A DNA stretch of 64,000 bases from Pseudonocardia sp. EC080619-01 (GTDB taxonomy: Bacteria; Actinomycetota; Actinomycetes; Mycobacteriales; Pseudonocardiaceae): assembly GCF_001420995.1 (NCBI RefSeq), contig NZ_CP012184.1, positions 4,014,501 to 4,078,500 of the forward strand, given 5' to 3'. The translations under genes were made by a program, and so were the position numbers. This document shows positions 18,679 to 25,986 of this stretch, piece by piece; position 1 is the stretch's first letter; each line of letters opens with the position of its first letter. The notes under the pieces were generated by a model. The model did no database searches, was not told the DNA's origin, and worked only from the letters and a program-made list of their open reading frames with translations.

Positions 18679-19337
18679 CGGAACACGCCCTCGCGCAGCG
18701 CGGCGGCGACCGCCGCCGTCCGGTCGGGGACGTCGAGCTTGCGCAGCACCGAGCGGACGTGCGACTTCACCGTCTCCTCGCCGATCACCAGCTCCGCGGC
18801 GACCGAGCGGTTCGAGTGCCCGGCGACCAGCAGGGCCAGCACCTCGCTCTCCCGGTGGGTGAGCCCCAGCCGGGCCCCGGGCCAGAACTCGTTGCGTTCC
18901 AGCCGGGCCGCCGAGGCCGCCGCGCGGCCGGCCATCGTCGCGTCCACGACCGTCACCCCGGTCGCGGCCAGCTCCAGCTGCCGCACCAGCTCCTCGCCGC
19001 CGATCCGCTTCAGGAGGTAGCCGGCCGCTCCGGCGCGCAGCGCCTGGAACAGGTACTGCTCGTCGTCGTAGACGCTGAGCAGCACGACCTTCTGCCCGGG
19101 CAGCCGGTCGTGCAGACGCCGGCACAGGTCGAGCCCGGAGTCGCCCGCCATCCGGACGTCGCACAGCACGATGTCCGGGGCCAGCGACAGCGCCGCGTCC
19201 ATCGCGGCCGTCACGTCGTGCGCGGTGCCGACCACCCGGACGCGGCCACGGAACGGGGCGAGCATCGCCTTCAGCCCCTGGACGACCATCTCGTGGTCGT
19301 CGACCACGACCAGTCGCAGTGGTGTGGCCTGCGTCAT
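18675..19337 (-). CDS. NarL/LuxR-family response regulator
   Basis: The 220-residue protein has a receiver domain with acidic pair Asp13-Asp14, phosphoacceptor Asp60 in VLCDVRM, and Lys near residue 110 in GYLLKR. A C-terminal LuxR-type HTH (LTHRESEVLALLVAGHSNRS, EETVKSHVRSVLRKL) follows. I chose ATG 19337; a GTG three codons upstream is possible. It is the first gene of the minus-strand run RR, HK, cbbL, cbbS, cbbX and is divergent from phosphoribulokinase over a 108-bp region. It is likely to regulate this region, but targets are inferred from position only. Confidence 0.9.
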   Translation of the reverse strand: MTQATPLRLVVVDDHEMVVQGLKAMLAPFRGRVRVVGTAHDVTAAMDAALSLAPDIVLCDVRMAGDSGLDLCRRLHDRLPGQKVVLLSVYDDEQYLFQALRAGAAGYLLKRIGGEELVRQLELAATGVTVVDATMAGRAAASAARLERNEFWPGARLGLTHRESEVLALLVAGHSNRSVAAELVIGEETVKSHVRSVLRKLDVPDRTAAVAAALREGVFR

Positions 19338-19358
19338 ACGGCCCACGATAGGGGCCGG

Positions 19359-19391
19359 TCTCCCCCGGTGGGTCCCCCGTGCCGGGGGAGA
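19359..19391. promoter_or_regulatory. Inverted repeat in the divergent RR/phosphoribulokinase promoter region
   Basis: Eight-base arms tctccccc (19359-19366) and gggggaga (19384-19391) are centred in the 108-bp divergent intergenic region. This is where CbbR or the adjacent response regulator would be expected to bind to control both the RuBisCO run and prk. No T-N11-A LysR box is obvious beyond this dyad. Confidence 0.4.
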
Positions 19392-19445
19392 CTGCCCGGC
19401 CCGCGGTTCCTAGCGTCGGTGACCCGACCGGGAGAGGAGCACGCC

Positions 19446-20390
19446 GTGCCGGACAAGTCGCTGCGGATCCGGCGGGCCGGGCCCGAGGAGGCCCGCCGCC
19501 GACCGATCATGCTCGCCATCGCGGGGGACAGCGCCGCGGGCAAGACCACGCTGACCCGCGGACTGGTCGAGGCGCTGGGGCCCGACCGGTGCGTGTCCCT
19601 GTGCACCGACGACTACCACCGCTACGACCGGGCCGAGCGCAGGGACCTCCCGTTCACGGCGCTGCACCCGGACTGCAACTTCGTCGAGATCATGGAGCAG
19701 CACCTCCAGCTGCTGGCCACCGGCGAACCCGTGCTCAAGCCCGTCTACGACCACTCCACCGGCGAGCTGGCCCGGCCGGAGCCGGTCGAGCCGGCCGAGG
19801 TCGTCATCGTCGAGGGGCTGCTGCCCCTGCACTCGAAGCTGTCGCGGGCCTGCTTCGACGTGACCGTCTACCTGGACCCGCCGGAGGAGATCCGGCGGGA
19901 CTGGAAGGTGCAGCGCGACTGCGCGAAGCGCGGCTACACCCCGGACCAGGTGCTGGCCGAGCTCGACCGGCGCGAACCCGAGTCGGCCGAGCACATCCGC
20001 CCGCAGCGCCGGCACGCCGACCTGGTGGTGCGGTTCGCGCCGATCGAGAGCCGCGACGACCCGGAGGGCACCCCGCTGTCGGCGACGGTGATGCTGCGGC
20101 CGACGATCCCGCACCCGGACCTGTCCGGGGTGATGCAGCCCGGGCTCACCCGCGCGATGCACCTCAAGCTGGAGCGGGACCCGGACGGCCGCCCGGTCGA
20201 GTCCCTGCACGTGCACGGCTACGTGCCCCACGAGGAGAGCGTCGCGGTGGAGAAGTCGATCTGGGCCGAGATGGGCGACGCGGGCCGCGACACCCCGGAC
20301 TGCCTGGGCCGCGTCGGGGACGGCCGCAGCGAGCCGCTGGCGATCGCCCAGCTGCTGATCCTGTTCCACCTGATGGAGCTGGGCCGGTGA
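19446..20390 (+). CDS. prkB: Phosphoribulokinase
   Basis: Phosphorylates ribulose-5-phosphate to the RuBisCO substrate ribulose-1,5-bisphosphate. The 314-residue protein has P-loop GDSAAGKTT at residues 27-35, followed by SLCTDDYHRYDRAERRDL and VIVEGLLPLHS, all typical phosphoribulokinase motifs. GTG 19446 follows GAGAGGAG. It is divergent from the two-component/RuBisCO run and overlaps the start of cbbY by 4 nt. With cbbLSX it completes the Calvin-specific reactions. Confidence 0.95.
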   Translation: MPDKSLRIRRAGPEEARRRPIMLAIAGDSAAGKTTLTRGLVEALGPDRCVSLCTDDYHRYDRAERRDLPFTALHPDCNFVEIMEQHLQLLATGEPVLKPVYDHSTGELARPEPVEPAEVVIVEGLLPLHSKLSRACFDVTVYLDPPEEIRRDWKVQRDCAKRGYTPDQVLAELDRREPESAEHIRPQRRHADLVVRFAPIESRDDPEGTPLSATVMLRPTIPHPDLSGVMQPGLTRAMHLKLERDPDGRPVESLHVHGYVPHEESVAVEKSIWAEMGDAGRDTPDCLGRVGDGRSEPLAIAQLLILFHLMELGR

Positions 20391-21148
20391 GCGCCCCGGA
20401 GGCGGTGCTGTTCGACGTCGACGGGACGCTCGCCGAGACCGAGCGCGACGGGCACCGGCCGGCCTTCAACCGGGCCTTCGCCGAGCACGACCTGGGTCTG
20501 CACTGGACACCGGCGCACTACACCCGCCTGCTGCGGGTCCCCGGCGGACGGCAGCGGATCGCCGCGGACCTGCGCACCCGCGGGGTGCCCGGTGTGGAGG
20601 CCGACCGGGTCGCCGCGGCGGTGCACCGCACCAAGACGGCGCTCTTCGCCGAGCACGCCCGCTCCGGCTCGATCCCGGCCCGGCCGGGCGTCCGGACGCT
20701 GGTCGCGGACCTGCGGCGGCACGGTACGCGGATCGGCGTCGTGACGACCGGGCGCCGGGAGTGGGCCGAGCCGCTCGTGCGGCACCTGATCGGCGACGTC
20801 GCCGGGGCGCTCGACGTGGCGGTGTACGGCGACGACGTCACCGCGTTGAAGCCGGACCCGCAGGCCTACCGGCTCGCGCTGCGCCGGCTGGGGCTGCCGG
20901 CGTCGTGCGCGGTCGCGGTGGAGGACTCCGCGCCGGGACTGCAGGCGGCGCTGGGGGCCGGGCTGATGACCGTCGTCGTGCGGTCGGAACCGACGGCCGG
21001 GCACGACGCCCGCGGCGCCGCCCTGGTGCGGGACTCCTTCGACGGGGACCCGCCGCTCGACGCCGTGCTGCTGCGCGAGCTGCTCACCGCGGCGGAGGAT
21101 CAGGCGCTCGCGGCCCGGCGCTCGTCGTGCAGGCGGAGCAGCGCGTAG
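20387..21148 (+). CDS. cbbY: CbbY-like HAD phosphatase (xylulose-1,5-bisphosphate phosphatase)
   Basis: The 253-residue HAD-superfamily protein has the nucleophile motif FDVDGTL (Asp10, Asp12), a cap domain, motif II VVTTGRR, the Lys in TALKPDPQAY and motif IV AVEDSAPGL. CbbY proteins dephosphorylate xylulose-1,5-bisphosphate, an inhibitory misfire product of RuBisCO. The GTG start overlaps the prk stop (GTGA), so the two are translationally coupled, which supports the CbbY assignment. The last 49 nt overlap the convergent NUDIX gene. Confidence 0.9.
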   Translation: MSAPEAVLFDVDGTLAETERDGHRPAFNRAFAEHDLGLHWTPAHYTRLLRVPGGRQRIAADLRTRGVPGVEADRVAAAVHRTKTALFAEHARSGSIPARPGVRTLVADLRRHGTRIGVVTTGRREWAEPLVRHLIGDVAGALDVAVYGDDVTALKPDPQAYRLALRRLGLPASCAVAVEDSAPGLQAALGAGLMTVVVRSEPTAGHDARGAALVRDSFDGDPPLDAVLLRELLTAAEDQALAARRSSCRRSSA

Positions 21149-21651
21149 GCGGCGAGGGTCTGCGCGTCGGTCAGCCGCCCGTCGAGGATCATCCGCTCGA
21201 ACTCGACCGCGGTGAACCAGGCGGCGCGCATGTCCTGCTCCTGGTGCTCGCGCCGCGGCGGGCCCTCGGTCAGACCGGTCGCGAGGTAGACGTGTCCGCG
21301 CTGGCTGGACATGCCCGGCGCGCAGTCCAGCGTCCCGAGCAGCGCCATCGACGACGCCGCGAGCCCGGTCTCCTCGGCCAGCTCGCGCACGGCCAGCTCG
21401 GCAGGGTCCTGGTCGGCGCGGTCCGGCGCGGTGCCGGCCGGGAACTCCCAGCGGCGCTCGCCGACCGGGTAGCGGAACTGCTCGACCAGGTGCAGGCGGC
21501 CGTCGTCGTCGCGGGGGACGACCAGGGCGTAGGTCGGCTTGTCGACCACCCCGTAGATCCCCTCGGTGCCGTCGGAGAGGCGGATGCCGTCCTCCCGGAC
21601 GGTCATCCAGTCGTTCGCGTAGACCTGGCGGGTGGAGGTCTGCTCGATCAC
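21100..21651 (-). CDS. NUDIX hydrolase, ADP-ribose pyrophosphatase-like
   Basis: The 183-residue protein has the NUDIX box spanning about residues 72-95, ending in ELAVRELAEETGLAA, preceded by VEQFRYPVGERRWEFPAG as in ADP-sugar pyrophosphatases. It probably hydrolyses ADP-ribose or a related nucleoside diphosphate sugar. It is convergent with and overlaps cbbY by 49 nt, and divergent from nucS with 62 bp between starts. The exact substrate is not determined. Confidence 0.88.
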   Translation of the reverse strand: MIEQTSTRQVYANDWMTVREDGIRLSDGTEGIYGVVDKPTYALVVPRDDDGRLHLVEQFRYPVGERRWEFPAGTAPDRADQDPAELAVRELAEETGLAASSMALLGTLDCAPGMSSQRGHVYLATGLTEGPPRREHQEQDMRAAWFTAVEFERMILDGRLTDAQTLAAYALLRLHDERRAASA

Positions 21652-21700
21652 GGTGACCAGCCTGGCCCAGGCCGGGGACGGTCGCGCACCGGGGCCGCCT

Positions 21701-21706
21701 TACAGT
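21701..21706 (+). promoter_or_regulatory. -10 element (TACAGT) of nucS
   Basis: TACAGT is followed by 7 nt and GTG 21714, the spacing seen at murA, glgP and other genes here. This suggests a leaderless mRNA and decides the start in favour of 21714 over the GTG at 21705, which lies inside the element. Confidence 0.5.
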
Positions 21707-21713
21707 GAGCCGG

Positions 21714-22373
21714 GTGCGTCTCGTGATCGCCCGCTGCCAGGTGGACTACGCCGGACGGCTGACCGCCCACCTGCCCATGGCACCCCGGTTGCTGCTGGTC
21801 AAGGCCGACGGCTCGGTGAGCGTGCACGCCGACGACCGCGCCTACAAGCCGCTGAACTGGATGTCGCCGCCGTGCTGGCTGACCGAGGAGCCCGGCGTCT
21901 GGACGGTGAAGAACAAGGCCGACGAGTCGCTGGTGATCACCATCGACGAGGTGCTGCACGACTCCTCGCACGAGCTCGGTGTCGATCCCGGCCTGGTCAA
22001 GGACGGTGTCGAGGCGCACCTGCAGGAGCTGCTCGCCGCCCACCCCGAGACCTTCGGTGACGGCTGGACGCTCGTCCGCCGCGAGTACATGACCGCCGTC
22101 GGGCCGGTCGACCTGCTCTGCCGGGACGGCGACGGCGGGCACGTCGCGGTCGAGATCAAGCGCCGCGGCGAGATCGACGGCGTCGAGCAGCTCACCCGGT
22201 ACCTGGAGCTGATGAACCGCGACCCGCTGCTCGCCCCGGTGCAGGGCGTGTTCGCGGCCCAGCAGATCAAGCCGCAGGCGCGCACCCTGGCCACCGACCG
22301 CGGCATCCGCTGCCTGACCGTCGACTACGACGAGCTGCGCGGGATGACGTCGAAGGACATGCGGCTGTTCTGA
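21714..22373 (+). CDS. nucS: Mismatch-specific endonuclease NucS (EndoMS)
   Basis: The 219-residue protein starts [20 protein letters not shown], then [12 protein letters not shown], and has the PD-(D/E)xK nuclease core [26 protein letters not shown]. NucS carries out non-canonical mismatch repair in actinobacteria lacking MutS/MutL, cutting both strands at mismatches. The C-terminus ends MTSKDMRLF, a short motif that may engage the DNA sliding clamp. It is well conserved and monocistronic, divergent from the NUDIX gene. Confidence 0.95.
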   Translation: MRLVIARCQVDYAGRLTAHLPMAPRLLLVKADGSVSVHADDRAYKPLNWMSPPCWLTEEPGVWTVKNKADESLVITIDEVLHDSSHELGVDPGLVKDGVEAHLQELLAAHPETFGDGWTLVRREYMTAVGPVDLLCRDGDGGHVAVEIKRRGEIDGVEQLTRYLELMNRDPLLAPVQGVFAAQQIKPQARTLATDRGIRCLTVDYDELRGMTSKDMRLF

Positions 22374-22386
22374 GGACGAGGACCCG

Positions 22387-22809
22387 TCACGGCGTGACGG
22401 TGAACCGGACGGCGTTCCCGGTCAGCGAGGTGACGGCGACCCGGTAGGGGCCGACGGCGTCGGAGCGGCGCTCGCCGATGCGCACGTCGCGACCCTCGAA
22501 GCTCGCGACGAGCGCCGCCCCCGGGTCGATCCGGATGCGGATCCGGGGCCCGTCCCCGCAGCTGACGAACGTCCCCGCGTCGCTGGTCTGCAGGGTGCCG
22601 CCGGCCCCGCCGCCGAAGTTCGTCGACGTGCGGCCGTCGGTGCGGCGCTCCATCGACCCCGTGCACGTCGGATCCGGTGCTGCGGTGGTCGTGGGAGGTG
22701 CCGAGGCCGTGGTCGGGACTCCGGTGGCAGCGGGCGCCGCTCCCTCGGTCCGGCCGGCTGCGCAGCCGGTGACGACCAGTGCGGCCAGCAGGATCGACGC
22801 GATCGGCAC
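22387..22809 (-). CDS. Small lipoprotein, hypothetical
   Basis: The 140-residue protein has a short signal peptide ending in a lipobox VVTGC with Cys17. A Thr/Pro/Ala-rich linker (about residues 25-50) and a compact C-terminal domain with two Cys follow. GTG 22809 is preceded by GGAG with a 7-nt spacer. It is convergent with nucS, 13 nt apart. It is probably an outward-facing lipoprotein of unknown function; I do not recognise the domain. Confidence 0.7.
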   Translation of the reverse strand: MPIASILLAALVVTGCAAGRTEGAAPAATGVPTTASAPPTTTAAPDPTCTGSMERRTDGRTSTNFGGGAGGTLQTSDAGTFVSCGDGPRIRIRIDPGAALVASFEGRDVRIGERRSDAVGPYRVAVTSLTGNAVRFTVTP

Positions 22810-23058
22810 CGCAGGTCTCCACGGCACGGGTGCAGGGTGCGGACGGTTCCGGGGGCGGGCCGGGTGATCGTGGGACACGTCGTGCAGTGCACACCGGGTG
22901 TGCCGGGAGCCCTCCCGGCACCGTTCCTCCGGTACGTCGTTGACCCCGTGGGCTGGCGTCGCCACACTGCGAAGGCCATTCGCGAAACTTTCTCTTCCGG
23001 AGGCCGTGGTGCGTGCTCGGTTTCTCGTCGTGGTCACGCGCTCGCCGACGGGACGACC

Positions 23059-23967
23059 GTGCCGCTGAGGAGAGCGTCGGGAAACCTCGACGTCCATGAC
23101 GCCCGCGCCGCACTCGGCGCCCGTCTCCGCGAGGTGCGCACCGCGGCGGGACTGAGTGGCCGAGCGCTGGCCCAGGCACTGTCCTGGCCGCCGTCGAAGG
23201 TGTCGAAGCTGGAGAACGGCCGCCAGACCCCGACCGACGACGACGTGCGCGGATGGGTCCGGATCGCCGACGCGCCCGACGATCTCGAGTCCCTGCTGGC
23301 GTCGTTGCACGCGCTGGAGCTGCAGCACTCCGAATGGCGCCGTCAGCTGCGCGGCGGACTGTTGCCGGTCCAGCAGCGGATCCGCCGGTTCGACGAGATC
23401 ACGAGCTTCTTCCGCGTCTTCGAGCCCGCGGTGGTTCCCGGGATCCTGCAGACGCCCGAGTACGCGCGCCACCGGTTCATCGAGTCGGCCCGGCTGTTCG
23501 GGGCGCAGCACGACCTCGAGAGCGCCGTCGCCGAACGGGTCCGGCGGCAGGACGCGCTCTACCGGGCGGACAAGCGGTTCCACCTCGTGGTCACGGAGTC
23601 GGCCCTGAGGAACCGGCTCTGTCCCGCATCTGTCCTGGTGGGGCAGCTCGACCGGATCATGACCGTCTCCATGCTGCCGGCGGTACGTCTCGGGGTCCTG
23701 GACCTCTCGGATCCGTGTCCGGTCGTGCCGTCCCACGGGTTCTGGTTGCTCGACGACGAGCGTGTGGTCGTCGAGACGTTCTCGGCGGAGCTCAACCTCA
23801 CCCAGCAGCCGGAGATCGAGCTGTACCGCGAGGTCTTCGAGGCGATCGCCGGGGCCGCACGGTACGGCCGGGCCGCCCGGCAGGTCGTCCACCGGCTGGC
23901 CGAGGAGCTCGCCGACCTGCCCGACGACGACCCGGGAAAGAAGCGCTCCGAATCGCCTGGCAGCTGA
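23059..23967 (+). CDS. XRE-family regulator with DUF5753 domain
   Basis: The 302-residue protein has an N-terminal helix-turn-helix (LGARLREVRTAAGLSGRALA, SKVSKLENGRQTP) and the large C-terminal DUF5753 region (RRFDEITSFFRVFEPAVVPG, LQTPEYARHRF, HLVVTESALR). This arrangement is abundant in actinobacteria and often paired with small DUF397-type partners. The start is uncertain: GTG 23059 places the HTH at the usual distance, and GTG 22948 is an alternative. A small Cys-rich gene follows at 24028. Confidence 0.85.
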   Translation: MPLRRASGNLDVHDARAALGARLREVRTAAGLSGRALAQALSWPPSKVSKLENGRQTPTDDDVRGWVRIADAPDDLESLLASLHALELQHSEWRRQLRGGLLPVQQRIRRFDEITSFFRVFEPAVVPGILQTPEYARHRFIESARLFGAQHDLESAVAERVRRQDALYRADKRFHLVVTESALRNRLCPASVLVGQLDRIMTVSMLPAVRLGVLDLSDPCPVVPSHGFWLLDDERVVVETFSAELNLTQQPEIELYREVFEAIAGAARYGRAARQVVHRLAEELADLPDDDPGKKRSESPGS

Positions 23968-24027
23968 GGAGAAACAACGCGAAAGGTTCTCGCTGTTTCG
24001 GTCAGGTGCTCCCTAGCCTCCGGCGAC

Positions 24028-24282
24028 GTGACCACGCCCTCCGACGACGCGCTCGTCGAGTTCATCGCCGCTCGTCCGGACCTCCTGCGGACCCTGCTGG
24101 CCGAGCACGTCGCCACGCCCGGCGGGGACTGCAGGGCGTGCCCGGGACCCCAGAGCGGCCGCCGACGTCACCCGTGTGACGTGCGGCGGGCCGCGGAGCG
24201 GGCCGCGTCGAGGAGCGGGGACGACGCGGCACCCGCGGGCCAGCGCGGGCCCGGCGGTGCCTCCCACCGCCGTTTACGCTGA
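24028..24282 (+). CDS. Small Cys-motif protein, hypothetical
   Basis: The 84-residue protein has the N-terminal pattern SDDALVEFIAARPDLLRTLL and a CRAC...HPC cluster (Cys-x2-Cys then His-Pro-Cys), suggesting a small metal-binding motif. Its length and the ACP-GPQ-GRRRHPC pattern recall small actinobacterial proteins encoded near XRE regulators. TAGCCT lies 8 nt before the GTG start, so it may be leaderless. The C-terminal half is low-complexity and the end may not be functional. Its position after the XRE gene suggests a partner role, but this is inference. Confidence 0.5.
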   Translation: MTTPSDDALVEFIAARPDLLRTLLAEHVATPGGDCRACPGPQSGRRRHPCDVRRAAERAASRSGDDAAPAGQRGPGGASHRRLR

Positions 24283-24286
24283 TCAC

Positions 24287-25813
24287 GTGAGTGCCACCGC
24301 CGCTGACTCCGCCGCGACCACGACTCCCACGCCCGAGGACTTCGCCTCGCTGTCCCCGCGCACCGGTGCCGAGCTGGCCCGCTACCCGGTGCACGACCGC
24401 GAGCACGTCCGCGCCGCCGTCCGTGACGCGGCCGGGGCGGCCGCCTGGTGGGGCGGCCTCGACTTCGCCGAGCGGCGCCGCCGCCTGGCCGCGTGGCGCA
24501 AGGTGCTGGTCGCCCAGCTCGACCGCGTCGCGCGGGTCGTGTCCGACGAGTCCGGCAAGCCCTTCGACGACGCCCGGCTCGAGGTCGTCCTGGCGATCGA
24601 CCACCTGGACTGGGCCTCGGCCAACGCGAAGAAGGTGCTCGGGAAGCGGTCGGTGTCGCCGGGCCTGCTGATGGCGAACCAGGCGGCGTCGCTGCGCTAC
24701 CGGCCGCTGGGCGTCGTCGGCGTCATCGGGCCGTGGAACTACCCGGTGTTCACGCCGATGGGCTCGATCGCCTACGCGCTCGCCGCCGGCAACACCGTGG
24801 TGTTCAAGCCGTCCGAGCTGACCCCCGGGGTCGGGCACGAGCTCGCCCGCACCCTCGCCGAGGCGATCCCGGAGGTCGGTCGCCACCCGCTGCTGACGGT
24901 CGTCACCGGGTACGGGGCGACCGGCGCCGAGCTGTGCCGCGCCCCGGGCATCGGCAAGATCGCCTTCACCGGGTCGGCAGCGACCGGGCGCAAGGTGATG
25001 GCCGCGTGTGCGGAGAACCTGGTGCCGGTGCTGATGGAGTGCGGCGGCAAGGACCCGCTGATCGTCGACGCCGACGCCGACCTGGACGCCGCCGCGGACG
25101 CCGCCGTCTGGGGCGGGATGTCCAACGCCGGCCAGACCTGCGTGGGCGTCGAGCGCGTCTACGTCGTCGAGTCGGTCGCCGGGCGCTTCCTGGAGAAGGT
25201 CCGCGCGACGGCGTCGAAGCTGCAGGTCGGCACGGCCGCGAACGAGGGCGACCTCGGGCCGATGACGATGCCGTCGCAGACCGGGACCGTGCGCCGGCAC
25301 GTCACCGACGCGCTGGAGAAGGGCGGCCGGGCGATCGTCGGCGGCGCCGGCTCCGTGCCCGACGAGGGCGGCTCCATCTCGCCGGTCGTGATCGCCGACG
25401 TGCCGGAGGACTCGGTCGCCGTGACCGAGGAGACGTTCGGCCCGCTGCTGGTGGTGAACCGCGTCCCGGACGTCGACGAGGCGGTCCGCCGCGCCAACGC
25501 CACCGGCTACGGCCTCGGCGCGACCGTGTTCTCCGCGAAGCGCGGCGAGGAGATCGCCGAGCGGCTGCGGTGCGGGATGGTGTCGGTCAACGGTGTCATC
25601 GCGTTCGCCGGGATCCCGTCGCTGCCGTTCGGCGGGGTGGGGGAGTCCGGGTTCGGCCGGATCCACGGCGCCGACGGGCTGCGCGAGTTCACCCGCTCCC
25701 AGGCGATCGCCCGCGCACGGTTCCCGATGCCGATCGCGGTGACGAGCTTCCGTCGCACGGCGAAGACCATGCAGACGCTCACCTCGATCGTGAAGGCGCG
25801 GTACGGGCGCTGA
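24287..25813 (+). CDS. NAD(P)-dependent aldehyde dehydrogenase
   Basis: The 508-residue aldehyde dehydrogenase has the NAD-binding motif GPWNYPV, substrate-activating Glu in MECGGKDP and catalytic Cys in NAGQTCVGVER, with the C-terminal PFGGVGESG motif. It oxidises an aldehyde to the acid; the substrate cannot be told from sequence. The GTG is preceded by TACGCT and 6 nt, so the mRNA is probably leaderless. The C-terminal tail (FRRTAKTMQTLTSIVKARYG) is slightly longer than usual and amphipathic. A strong hairpin follows 4 nt after the stop. Confidence 0.93.
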   Translation: MSATAADSAATTTPTPEDFASLSPRTGAELARYPVHDREHVRAAVRDAAGAAAWWGGLDFAERRRRLAAWRKVLVAQLDRVARVVSDESGKPFDDARLEVVLAIDHLDWASANAKKVLGKRSVSPGLLMANQAASLRYRPLGVVGVIGPWNYPVFTPMGSIAYALAAGNTVVFKPSELTPGVGHELARTLAEAIPEVGRHPLLTVVTGYGATGAELCRAPGIGKIAFTGSAATGRKVMAACAENLVPVLMECGGKDPLIVDADADLDAAADAAVWGGMSNAGQTCVGVERVYVVESVAGRFLEKVRATASKLQVGTAANEGDLGPMTMPSQTGTVRRHVTDALEKGGRAIVGGAGSVPDEGGSISPVVIADVPEDSVAVTEETFGPLLVVNRVPDVDEAVRRANATGYGLGATVFSAKRGEEIAERLRCGMVSVNGVIAFAGIPSLPFGGVGESGFGRIHGADGLREFTRSQAIARARFPMPIAVTSFRRTAKTMQTLTSIVKARYGR

Positions 25814-25816
25814 CGC

Positions 25817-25864
25817 GCTCGTGAGTGGAAAACACTTTCAGGGCCGTGTTTTCCACTCACGAGC
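25817..25864. terminator. 19-bp perfect inverted repeat after the aldehyde dehydrogenase gene
   Basis: Arms gctcgtgagtggaaaacac (25817-25835) and its exact complement (25846-25864) flank a 10-nt loop, 3 nt after the stop codon. It would form a very stable hairpin and probably terminates transcription. The AT-rich gtggaaaacac block is unlike the surrounding DNA and suggests a dispersed intergenic repeat. Confidence 0.7.
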
Positions 25865-25910
25865 CCGGAGGGCCTGACCCTGTGCTTCGGGGGTGGCCCT
25901 GGTCGCATGT

Positions 25911-25922
25911 TACCCACCGGTA
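25911..25922. promoter_or_regulatory. TACC-N4-GGTA operator candidate upstream of 3-hydroxyacyl-CoA dehydrogenase
   Basis: TACCCACCGGTA lies 64 nt before GTG 25987 and fits TACY-N4-RGTA. The bases following, TAGCAC, resemble a -10 element that starts at the end of the site, as at ecm and ccr. Confidence 0.5.
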
Positions 25923-25986
25923 GCACTCCCGGATGGCAGGATCGCGCGCAACGCGAGACAGAGACGTCGAACTGGGAGGTTCCAGC

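Noticed and set aside
23006..23011. GTG after GGAGG at 23006 as start of the XRE/DUF5753 gene
   Set aside because: Good ribosome-binding site, but the frame does not match the HTH frame and soon diverges from it.
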